Source: Pyrenochaeta sp. MPI-SDFR-AT-0127 (taxonomy: Eukaryota; Ascomycota; Dothideomycetes; Pleosporales; Cucurbitariaceae). From it: 64,000 bases of DNA. The position numbers and the translations under genes are program-made. The DNA lies in contig JAGTJM010000006.1 of the NCBI GenBank assembly GCA_020747015.1, positions 310,001-374,000 of the forward strand, given 5' to 3'. The first letter of the stretch is position 1; each line of letters begins with the position of its first letter. Shown here piece by piece: positions 19,100-29,315 of the stretch. The notes beneath the pieces are model-generated. The model was not told the DNA's origin. It searched no databases and was given only the letters and a program-made list of their open reading frames with translations.

Positions 19100-20362
19100 T
19101 CAAACCACTTCAGATGCATCTGATTCATGTGAAGTTTTATGACTCCTTGACGCAAGCTCAAAATTCTCGGTATGCGCAGCACCCTTGGATTGGCTCTTAC
19201 GGGCCACACTTTGCCCAACAATAACACTGCCCAAGGGATACTTCCCGGAAGATATCGCGCTTTTGCCATATATAACATTGTATCCTACCCCTTGTACAAT
19301 ATCACTTGTGGACCAACCGGGTTGTAAGGCCTCCATAAGTGGCTTCAGGAATGGGACGCAGGTCAAAACTAAACTTGTATTCATCAAGACGGCAGTAGCA
19401 ATAGCCACGTCCGTCTCTTTGGAGGTTGGGTCCCAATTAGGCGAGTCATGAGATATATCGGTCTGATATATATGGAAGAGTCGGAAAACAATAGGCGCAA
19501 TGATACTTCCAATCAGTGAGTAGTTAATCTTTGACCAAGTAAGATAGAGAACATACAGTGCACGTGCCGCGAAAACACAAAGCAGCATAAACTTTGCTTT
19601 AGCTTGCAAGATCCAAACGATGCTGCATAGCAATATGGCAAGCGCAAAATCAGTCAGGCCATTGAAAATTTCCACGAATGTCCAGAAAGCGGGTTGGTTG
19701 AAGCATTGTGTTGATGTTAAGTTCCAAGTGTGCGGAATCTTGCACTGAAAGGCGATACCGAAAACCGAGACACTAGAACTATGTTACTATCAGCTACATG
19801 GGACGGTATTTATTTACCTACAATGTCCAAATTGTGGTTACACCCATCAATGTTCGAATAACAATTCGGCTCCTCGAATGCGGCTGCAAGTTTAGAGCGA
19901 ACAAACATGCTGCGGCCTTTGCAGCTGCTAGAGCACATATGTATAAGATCTGGCTTGAGAATCCTGCCTATTGAATGTAAGTAATTGTCAGATGGTTGAT
20001 CTGAGAAAGCACCTTCTCATATGCCTTAAGCTGCTGCGGACTCAATGTAACTATGTGATCCCCAAGGCCTGCATGAACCTGCCGAGATACTGCGATGCTC
20101 TGACCGGTCGCAAAGAGCTGGCTTATCAGCATCTCTCTTTTCGCATCATAGGCTCCCGTGAACTTACAAAAGAGGTAAAAAGAGCAAAATCATCCAATTC
20201 TAGGTTCGCAAGCCGTATGTGCTTTTGTGATCGGCCCAGTTTTGTTAGTAGCTTTGCTGTAACTGCGAGACCTGAGATAACGAAGCAGACCCAGACTGCA
20301 ATGTCTACCCTCGGACCCTGATGACCCGGAGTAACGAGAGGACCAGGAGCCATTGATGTCAT
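19100..20362 (-). CDS. Rhodopsin-like seven-helix membrane protein (fungal integral membrane/PTH11-like family)
   Basis: Five exons (20362-20168, 20117-20013, 19967-19822, 19772-19557, 19505-19100) with introns of 45-51 bp give 355 residues. Splicing yields a continuous chain of about seven hydrophobic segments, starting with VDIAVWVCFVISGLAVTAKL. Hallmarks of the fungal 'Rhodopsin domain' family are LELDDFALFTSF, LSPQQLKAYEKAGFSSQILY, the NQPAFW segment, and LIIAPIVFRLFHI before a hydrophilic loop (DISHDSPNWDPTS) and the last helix. The donor of intron 2 is GTGCTT, which is unusual. The C-terminal tail (about 60 residues) is Ser/Lys-rich and cytosolic. These proteins are abundant orphan receptor-like proteins in ascomycetes; ligand and role are unknown. 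Whether it belongs to the cluster is open. Confidence 0.85.
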
Positions 20363-21401
20363 GGCGAAACTCGATTGTATCAAAGGCAATGGCTGAACGT
20401 GGCGTGAATTGAGGTTTGTTTGAGCTCAAAAATCGAGTCTTTCCGAACACTCCTCCCGAAGAGACGGCAGTGGTCTGGATCTGTAGGTTTGTGTGCATTG
20501 ATGAACCGCAGTAAAGTGCAGACACCACGGATCATGCACCAACCAGGGTGCAAGTCTGCCGGGACGCCACCCGGGGTTGGTACCGCCCATCCCGTCTGTG
20601 AGTGCTCGCACATCAGTACCATCTTCGGCAGCTTTTACGATACCGGTACCAATATGATTACCCGGCATTCTAGTGCTAAGAGACGACCCAAATGCATATT
20701 TCGGCGGTTATGCTAAGGTTGTTAGAGACCGACAAGCACCATCTCAAAGCTTGATTGGTGGTGGCCTAATGACTTCCTCCAGGTAGAGTTGAAAAAGTGT
20801 AAGCGAAGCGGTCGGATAAATCTATTGATGTTATTCCAATTAGGGCGTGGGGAACACGAGATACCAAGCGTAGAAATTCTATGTAGTTTCAACATTCGGA
20901 CTCCGAAATAAGCGACGAGGAAGTGCGCCACAAAACAAGCCAATAACAACAAACAGCAATGCTCTCGGCGTGCAGAACGTTTTTGGGTAAAGCACCTGGA
21001 TTTCGCCTTCCCGTAGTACCGCATAGGTAGCACTTCTTTGAACGCTATGACAACAGGTTAGCCACATCGTGCTTTGCATATGCTGGCGTGCTCCGCGAAA
21101 AATGCATCATTGACCCACCAAATCAATAAGGGTGATTTTGACAAGGAATTTCGGGAACCGTAGTGGAAACATCAGGGTACTTAGCGATTGCGTCTTGCCA
21201 ATGCTTTCTCCAGCCTAGATGCCATTATTCAAGCTTGTCCTGAAGGGAACCTGAGGAGGCCAATGGGTTTCCAACATTGAAGCCCTACTGACAGTTGTTC
21301 CTGGGTGCAAGATAGTCATCCTCCTTCTGATCCTCAACTTCAACTTCGAGCGTTTAGAGCTCACTTCTCGACCTCCCGACCAAAGAAAACGAACGCGCAC
21401 C
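20363..21401. other. Intergenic stretch, no gene seen
   Basis: A 1.0-kb gap between two divergently oriented genes, the rhodopsin-like gene and the permease, and so presumably the promoters of both. Several overlapping short frames occur on both strands, none with a recognisable domain. Confidence 0.5.
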
Positions 21402-23161
21402 ATGAAAGACTCTGTGACTCATGCGGTGGATCGCGTCGACACCTCCACTGATGTCGAAGGAAAGACAAGCAGCAGAAACTCATGGAATGATGAGCAAATA
21501 CTGGCACACTTTGGCAAGAGGCAGCAATTCAGGCGGAACTTTGGTCTTGTTTCGATTCTAGGTCTAGGATGCACATTAAGTACAAAAATACACGCCAGCT
21601 GGACAGAATTGCTATACTGACCTATTGCAGTGCTCACATGGGAAGGTTCAGTCGCTAATCTCCTCCCACCTCTTATCAATGGGGGTCCAACAGGTGCAAT
21701 AGCAGCATACCCTTTCGTAATGCTTGGGGTACTCTGCCAGGTCTTGGTCATGGCCGAAATGGCATCCATGATGCCATTATCAGGAGGCCAATACAACTAT
21801 GTAGCAATCCTAGCACCGAAGAGTTGTTCCAACTTTCTATCCTACACCACAGGATGGATCACCGTTATCGCTTGGCAGGCTGCCTGTGCATCGGTTGCCT
21901 GGATTGACTGCACACTCATACTCGGCATTGTGTCTCTCAACTATCCTCAGTATAGTATGCAGATGTGGCACGCAGTGTTTGTTTTCTGGGCTGTCATCCT
22001 CCTTGCTGTATTTGTTAACACGTATCTGGGCCGCATTTTTCCGAGCATCGAGGCAATGATGCTGATACTCCACATTGTTGGATTTTTCGCAATTCTAATC
22101 GTGCTTGTATACTTGGCGCCGAAGAACTCGACTGATGCAGTTTTCAAGACCTTTTTGAATGGTGGAGGGTTCACGAGCAACGCACAGTCGGTCTTGGTTG
22201 GTGCTGTAACTCTAATGTACAGTTTCAACGGTGTCGATGCTGCTACACACATGGGTCAGTACAGCTTTGCCTCTGGGGACAGTATTTGCTAGTAGCGCTA
22301 ACGAATGTCGCAGCTGAGGAAATCGAGAATGCGGCTGTGGTCATTCCACGAGCGATGATATTGACAGTCTTCATCAACGGAATTACTGGTTTCGGGATGC
22401 TGATTGCATTGTGCTTTTGCATGGGACCGCTAGAAGACGTTCTATCTACCCAGTTCCCTTACCCGTTCATGATCATCCTCGCGAATATCACGGATTCCAT
22501 GCCAGCCACTACTATCTTAGTGAGTTATCCTCACCACTGGGGTACGCTACTACATGTGCTAACATAGGTGAAGGCAGCGATCATTATTGTGACCGGCATC
22601 TCTGGTTCTATCGGACTGATGGCATCAGCCTCCCGTATGCTTTGGGCATTTGCTCGCGAGGATGGTGTTCCTCTTTCTCGGTTCGTGTCACGTATTGAAC
22701 CTCGCACTGCGCTTCCAATTTACTCAATTGCAATCACTGCAACGATCTCCATTCTACTCGCACTCATTCCTCTTGGCAGTACGACAGCTTTTTACGCTCT
22801 TACTGGACTCACGGTCGGTGGTTTCTACTCGGCGTTCATGGTATCCGCATGCGTCATGCTTTGGCGACGCCTTGTGACCCCAACTTCAAATATCGCATGG
22901 GGTCCATTTCGCCTAGGGAAACTTGGTATACCAATCACACTTGTTTCTCTACTATATAGTTTCATTGGTTGGTTCTTTAGTTTTTGGCCGCCAACTGCTA
23001 TGATAACAGTAAGGACATTTAATTGGTCTCTGGTAGTGTATTTTGGAGTTATGTTTTCGAGTATGGCATATTACGGATTGAGAGCACGGCATACGTACAC
23101 GGGGCCGAAGATGGAGATTATTGAGATTCTGAGGAAAGATACGGATTCTGGGAACTCATGA
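21402..23161 (+). CDS. Amino acid/choline/GABA permease (APC superfamily)
   Basis: Four exons (21402-21579, 21631-22254, 22314-22519, 22568-23161; introns of 48-59 bp) give 533 residues with about 12 membrane helices. Typical landmarks are FGLVSILGLGCTL in helix 1, MLTWEGSVANLLPPL, AEMASMMPLSGGQYNYVA in helix 3, AEEIENAAVVIPRAM after helix 6, and SASRMLWAFAREDGVPLS. These match the fungal ACT subfamily (UGA4/HNM1-like proton symporters). It is expected in the plasma membrane, importing amino acids, GABA or choline-like amines. As the right-most gene of the accessory block it could feed or drain the putative peptide pathway, but it may equally be an unrelated nutrient transporter. Confidence 0.92.
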
Positions 23162-23793
23162 TGAGAATTGGTAGCAAGCCTGTCATAGATTTAGTCTCAG
23201 TCCAAAAATGTCTTGTAAATTACACTCCGCTTTCGCATCCATCTCTTCTCTGTTGCATGCTCAGAGCCAATGGGGGGTCACTTCAGGCTCATAATTCTCT
23301 TTCACTTGGATGACATTACAGAATGCGGCCATAGGTAGATGCAATGAGCTACTACCTTGCACATGCTTTTACCACCAATCGAACCCCGCAGAGTTTGGCT
23401 TCTAAAGATCCACTCAGTTTGAGTAGAAGTAGAAGGTCTTTACAAAGGTGAAGAATATTTCTTAGAATTTAGAAACACAAATTAACCACGACAGTCTGCA
23501 CGAGGGTACCAAATATATTGTCCGTGCTGCAATAAGACTTCGAACTTCTTTTCCCAGTTTGAACACGTTGAACTGCGAGTGCGATTATCGATATGGTAAT
23601 CTATGTGGTATTTAGGATGAGACTAGATTATATTCTTCTCGAATTGTTTATGAACGATAATTACAGGAAGACAGCGTGCTGGAGCGGGCTCAACGTCGAA
23701 AAGCCAAAAACAGTTAGCCTTCCTTGGCTCCCCCGAATCTCCGACCGAAATCTTGAGATTAACGCGACAGCCATCACGAACCACACAGCCTCA
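23162..23793. other. Intergenic stretch, boundary of the accessory block
   Basis: Between the permease and the mitochondrial ribosomal protein gene. No gene recognised; from here on the content becomes conserved housekeeping genes. Confidence 0.5.
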
Positions 23794-24791
23794 ATGGCAC
23801 ACCCACGATCACTAATTGCTCCATTGAGCAGACTCACGACATCCTCAATTGCTCCCGCGAGATGTGAGATTCCACGATTCGCCGCACTACCGTACCAGTC
23901 GATACGATGTGCAACCACCAAAGCGCAACCCAAGAAGAAGAAGAAGGCCAGGAATACGTTCTTGCAACATGACCTAAAAAAGGCAGAACAGTTCTCGCTG
24001 ATTGATGCGATGCAGTGCGTCTCTTTACAAGATTTGTGAAGCTGGTTGGGCTGGTGCTGACGGGGAAATAGATATATCCGCGCTTTCGAAGTCGGCCGCA
24101 ACCCATCCTCGTCGAAATATGAGATGCATGTCCGCCTACGCACGCTCAAGAATGGCCCTGTAGTTCGAAACCGGCTACGACTACCCCATCCCGTCAAGAC
24201 AGATATACGAATCTGCGTCATCGCGCCTCCAGACTCAAAGGCGGCAGCCGAAGCCCGCTCCGCAGGCGCCACACTGGTTGGCGAGGACGACGTCTTTGCG
24301 CAGATAAAGGAAGGAATCGTCGAATTCGACCGCTGCATCTGTCACATTGACTCGCTGCAGAAGCTGAACAAAGCTGGGTTGGGAAGAGTGCTGGGACCCA
24401 AGGGCTTGATGCCGAGCACAAAGACAGGGACGGTGGTGACATCTGTGGGTGCTAGCGTGCGGAATATGGTGGGTGGCAGTGAGTATAGGGAGAGACTGGG
24501 CGTGATCAGGATGGCAGTCGGACAGCTGGGTTTCACACCTGAGGAGATGCAAAGAAATGTCAAGGCATTCATGGATGCGTTAAAGAAGGATATTGCGCAG
24601 ATGAGCGATCGGATAAATAAAGAGGTGCATGAGGTGGTAAGTTGAATTTAAAGAACATATGTTCTAGTATGAACAAGTAATTGACAGTGTCACAGGTTCT
24701 AAGCTCAACGAACTCGCCGGGCTTCACTCTAAACGGAGACTTCAAGGGACCAAACTCAATAGCGCCAAAGGAATTATCTGGTCCCTTGTAG
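23794..24791 (+). CDS. MRPL1: Mitochondrial large-subunit ribosomal protein uL1m
   Basis: Three exons (23794-24014, 24072-24636, 24696-24791) give 293 residues. The N-terminus (MAHPRSLIAPLSRLTTS) is basic and Ser-rich, as expected of a mitochondrial presequence, and a Lys run (KKKKK) follows near residue 50. The first junction restores DAMQYIRAFEVGR. The L1 core is clear: LGRVLGPKGLMPSTKTGTVV, the rRNA-binding signature, and the final segment VLSSTNSPGFTLNGDF encoded by the third exon. It binds 23S-type rRNA in the mitoribosomal L1 stalk. The first donor is GTGCGT and the branch is GTGCTGACG. The symbol follows the yeast/human convention; the assignment is secure. Confidence 0.93.
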
Positions 24792-24870
24792 ATTCGTGCT
24801 TGTAGCATATTTGGTGTACAAATAATGTACCATATTCAACGCCATCGCTATGCTGGTATTATGTTTCCCG

Positions 24871-25823
24871 TCAAGTAGTCTTCAATGATGCGAGAACCTT
24901 GACTGCTTCCCCCGATTCCTCCATATCTGCGTAGATTGTCATAACCTTCATCATGCGTCCAGAACCTGCAGCTCCTGCGCTCTTTGCTTGCTGCAGTGCC
25001 GTGCTCAGATCCATCAACAATGTGCTTCTAATCTTCGCAATCCGTGGTGCTTGTGCTGCGATGAACGGATGTTCGTCCAAACCTTTCTCAAGCTCCTGAA
25101 TCAGCCGATATTGCATGACAGTCCGCCTTAACTTCGCAGTCGATACTCCATAGCTGCTGTCCTCTTCGTCGTCATCATCGTCATCTTCATCGCTATCCGA
25201 GACATCTTCGCCGAGTATTATCGTTTCCTTTTCTTGAATCTCAATCACCAACTCAGTCTCGAGCTCCCTCAACCTGGCGTCGTAGTCTACCAACCGCCGG
25301 CCGATCTCAATTTCCCCCCGCACATCTCTCCGTTCTTTCACCAGCCCCTCAACCTCATTTTCCCTCTCCTCCACAACACCCCGCAGTGCAATGACTTCCT
25401 TTCTAAAGCCAAGCAACCCAACTCTTACCTCTTCGACTTTTTCCTCGCCGCCATGCAAGCTGTTCCCCAGGTTTAGGAAGTCCTGGTAATTGCTGTTGAC
25501 GAGGTCGAGCAATTCCTTAGACAGCAGTTGCGAGCGAGTGCGGAGCTCGGAACGCAGGTCCTCGAGGGTTTGATGGCGATTGGAAAGGGTGGAGAGATAT
25601 GTTGATGGAGAGAAAGAAGGAGTCAGGAAGTCGCTGCGCTGTAATGGTGTAGCGAAAGGGAGAGTCTGTAAATCATCGTCGTCGTCGTCTGATCCTGATC
25701 TGGAGTCTCCGAACTATCGGTACATGCGCTGTCAGCTACTGATTGGTGTTAAGAGTGCCGTCGTCTGTGACAGACAGTGTTGAGAGGTGCTTGAAAGTGT
25801 TCACGTACATAGAACCGACTCAT
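24871..25823 (-). CDS. COG2: Conserved oligomeric Golgi complex subunit 2 (short fungal form)
   Basis: A 15-base first exon (25823-25809, MSRFY) and a second exon (25713-24871), joined over a 95-bp intron, give 285 residues. After the join the chain reads FGDSRSGSDDDDDDLQTLPF followed by FLTPSF and the COG2 N-terminal helical domain (LVNSNYQDFLNLGNSL, a conserved motif). The middle is strongly heptad-like (VEERENEVEGLVKERRDVR; coiled coil) and is followed by an acidic run around residue 185. Fungal COG2 is much shorter than the animal protein, so this length is normal. It acts in lobe A of the COG tethering complex in retrograde intra-Golgi traffic. Confidence 0.9.
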
Positions 25824-26179
25824 GGCGGTGAGGTTATCGCCATATGCAACGGATGGGCGAATGTCGGCGCGCCAGGTGTTCGTCGAAGGTCCAAATAACG
25901 TTTATCGATAAGCTCGCCCTGCGTGTCGATGCGAGGGCGCCCGGTCGGAAAGCGAACCGAGGCTTCGGAATTATTGTGACGGAAGAGAGTCATTAATAAT
26001 CGCGTGCTGGACTAGTTAATCTTACCCCTCCGTGGGCCTCCGTGGGGCGTCTAAGACGTCAGTTGGATGTTTCTCTTATTTCCGACATCTGCCAATTTTA
26101 GGTTTACAATCTGCTTTGCTTCCTACATCGTTTTGTTATAGATCGGTGGATTAGACATCGAGAAAGGGACTACCATACA
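25824..26179. promoter_or_regulatory. Shared upstream region of COG2 and NADH pyrophosphatase genes
   Basis: A 356-bp gap between divergent starts. Nothing else recognised. Confidence 0.5.
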
Positions 26180-27541
26180 ATGCCAAAGCTTCCTCAACCC
26201 GAGCTTCCTGAGCCTGCGCATCCAAACGTCGACTCGATGCTTAGCCGCAAATTCGGGAAGGAGATAGCCAACTACTTCTCTGGTACATCCACCCTATACT
26301 CTCTTTCCTCTCCCATGTGTTACCACAAAGCCTGACACTAACCCTCAACAGGCTCTCCACTGAATCGCGTCTCCTTTCTGCGACCCGACCATGCTTTCCT
26401 CTCTGCTGCCCTCAGACACCCAACAACAACGTTTCTCCTCTTTAACAAACTCGAGCCTCTCTTGAAGTCTCCCTCAGAGCTAGCGCAGAAGAAGTTCGAC
26501 GATGTCAAGGCAATCATTGGCGAAGACCCATTCTCAAGATCCGAAGCCGATACAATTGCGCAATATAACTCTTCGTTGTACGTTCCACAGATAATATTTC
26601 TTGGTTTAGACGAGAAGAAAGAAGGTATTGTTTACAAAGAGCACTACAAGGGCCAGCCGTGGTTCGCGGTCGATGTTACACCAAAAGAGAGCGTGAAGGA
26701 AGAGGCTGAGAAATTGATTGAGAGACTGAAGGGCGATGGCCTGGATTTCAGCAAAGGAAGAATGCATCTGAGCTTACCAGCAGAAGAAGGTATTTTAACA
26801 TCAATTGGACCCACATTTATTGAGATGTATTAACACGTACAAGCTGCCATTTATGCCGAAGCCCGCCACCTTCTTGATTGGAATGAACGAAATCCCTTCT
26901 GCGCATCCTGCGGCTACAAAACACTTTCTGTAAATGCTGGGTTCAAACGGACATGTCCACCAAAGGACATCGCTGCCCAAGTTCAAGAGCAAACCCCTGG
27001 TGATCGCCCACCGTGCGCGACCCGGACCGGCATCTCGAATCTCTCATTTCCAAGAACAGATCCAACGGTCATTATGGCTGTCGTGTCCGCTGATGGGCAG
27101 AAAATTTTACTGGGTAGACAGAAACGATGGCCGCCGTACTGGTATAGTACACTAGCCGGCTTCCTTGAGCCAGCAGAATCCGTTGAAGAGGCCGTAAGGC
27201 GCGAGGTATGGGAGGAGTCTGGTATTCATCTCGGGCGCGTGGTCATTCACTCTACGCAACCATGGCCGTATCCAGCTAACCTCATGATTGGCGCAATTGG
27301 CCAGGCAATCCCTGAGGGAGAAACTGTGCACTTGGGTCACGACGCCGAGTTGGAGGATGCGAAGTGGTTCACTGCCGATGAGGTCAGAGAAGCATTGAAG
27401 GTTGGTACGAGCGGTTTGGGTGAAGATGCTGGACCAGAATACAAGGAGGGTGGGCTCAGGTTGCCTCCTAAAACGGCGATTGCAAATCAGCTCATGACGG
27501 CAGTGGTCAATGGGTTTGCATCTGGGACACCGATGATTTAG
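26180..27541 (+). CDS. NPY1: NADH pyrophosphatase (Nudix hydrolase, NPY1/NUDT12-like)
   Basis: Three exons (26180-26282, 26352-26789, 26844-27541) give 412 residues. An N-terminal domain (SPLNRVSFLRPDHAFL) leads to a zinc ribbon NERNPFCASCGYKT with its partner cysteine in KRTCP. The Nudix box GFLEPAESVEEAVRREVWEESG follows (consensus Gx5Ex7REUxEExGU), and then the NADH-specific signature STQPWPYPANLM (SQPWPFPxS type). These features in this order define the NudC/NPY1 subfamily, which cleaves NAD(H) to NMN(H) and AMP and can remove NAD caps from RNA in relatives. The C-terminus ends in PMI and shows no canonical peroxisomal SKL-type signal. It is divergent from COG2 over 356 bp. Confidence 0.94.
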
Positions 27542-27830
27542 TATGGTTCTATAGAGGAGTAATTGTAGACTTGGGTACCCGTAGACGAAGACTCATGGAA
27601 TAGACTCCAAGAATCGCTTTCCCGACCTTGCAGTTTGGGATTGTGGGCAAGAGCCTGCCAATGTAAAATTGTGAAGCCCCACGACCTTTGTCTTGAAGTC
27701 CTTTGCAGCATTCTGGACTTACCAGATCAATCGGTTTCGAGCCACCAGCAGGCTATGTTAGACTTTTTTTGAATGGTTTGAGTGTCTGGAACAGATTGCC
27801 AACATGTACAAGCTGTTATATCTTGATAAT

Positions 27831-29036
27831 CTACGGTAGCACAATGTACTTCGTTAACCGTTCGGGTATCGCACCTAGTAGCTTCTTCTCCTCTAACCAC
27901 TTTTTCGAAAACAATCGGTCGGCGTATCGATATGCACCATCACACAGAAGAGTTACGACAGTGTGTCCCTTACCCAGCTTCTCAGCCACTTCTTTCGCAG
28001 CAACAACATTTAGACATGAACTTGCACCCAGATACAGACCTTCCTCATCTAGACACCTATACACCATTTCAATCGTCTTCTCGTCGCTAATGTGCAACGA
28101 GCCGTCTAGGAGGTCAATGTCGGGTTTGAGATTGTCCGTTACACGACCCTGGCCGATACCTTCTGTTATCGAACCTCCAGCTCTTTCGGCCAACTTTCCA
28201 CCGCTCTGAATGTAGGAATGCAGAACCGACCCTGGTGGGTCCGCTAGGAAGCTCTTAACCCTCCCATCACTCTTCTCCTTCAGATACCTCGTCACACCCG
28301 CCAAACTCCCTCCAGTACCTGTAGCACACGTGAAAGCGTCAATGTCTCCCCCAGTTTGATACCAAATTTCGGGACCTGTAGTCTCGATGTGCGCCTGACG
28401 ATTCGCAGTATTGTCGAATTGATTTGTCCATACTGCATTGTCTAAGCGCTCGGCGTGCCGTTTTGCTTGGTGGTTGTAGTTCTCCGGGTTATCGAATGCA
28501 ACTGCAGGAACAGGATAAACCTCCGCACCCAACAAGCGAAGAAGATCAATCTTGCCTTGCGACTGTGTATTCGGCATATAGATTACGAGTTTGTAGCCTT
28601 TCGAGCGGCAGACGTGGGCAAGGCCAATGCCTGTGTTTCCCGCAGTGCCTTCGATGACAGTGCCGCCCGGTTTGAGGAGGCCGGCCTTTTCCGCATGTTC
28701 AACAACGAAGAGGGCTGCGCGGTCTTTTACCGAGCCACCAGGGTTTTGGAACTCGGCTTTTCCGAGCACATTGCACCCAGTTTCCTCAGACAGCTTTTTG
28801 AGGCGGATAAGCGGGGTTTTTCCGATTGCTGTCTCCGAAGTTAGTATAGAGAGCACAAAAGAGAATCAAACAACAATTCGCAGAGAGGTTATTGTACCAT
28901 CAAGAAAGCCCCGCTGTCCAACGCCTTGAGCTTTGGAAATGTTTAAAGCAGTCTGATGAGCAGCCTCCAATTGACTGATGCTCTCAGCTCTCCGCCAAGC
29001 TGAAGCCGAGAGGCTTCGCGCTGCTGTCCTAAACAT
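27831..29036 (-). CDS. Cysteine synthase-like PLP enzyme (OASS family), mitochondrial form
   Basis: Exon 1 (29036-28898) and exon 2 (28828-27831), separated by a 69-bp intron with a TACTAAC branch site, give 378 residues. The N-terminus MFRTAARSLSASAWRRAES is an amphipathic, Arg/Ser-rich mitochondrial presequence. The core has GGSVKDRAA with the PLP lysine, EGTAGNTGIGLA (phosphate and substrate loop), and CATGTGGSLAGV. It belongs to fold type II and should make cysteine from O-acetyl- or O-phospho-serine and sulfide, or act as the fungal 'cysteine synthase 2' relative of uncertain activity. The longer unspliced frame starting at 28856 has a false N-terminus made of intron. Confidence 0.92.
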
Positions 29037-29315
29037 GACTGCTATTCAAAGGAGAAAGTGTAAAGAAAGTCTCGAAGCACGGCATGCCGAAGCTTTACGA
29101 TGATGTCGTCGGCTCGTCGGCGAATCAGACGCGCTTTCGCCCGATGTCGCCATATCGCGTGGGCAGCCCTGCCCTCACGTGTTCACGCTTCGTTGCCCGC
29201 TACTGTGCACGGACGCCAAACAAACATGACAAGGTAAACGCATCAACAACACCGAGACTACGGCAGAGACCAGAACCAGACGACACGACACCACAATACT
29301 GACGACGCCACAGCC

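Noticed and set aside
23340..23420. A tRNA-like T-arm (GGTTCGATT on the minus strand)
   Set aside because: No complementary T-stem or acceptor stem and no A-box at the right distance.
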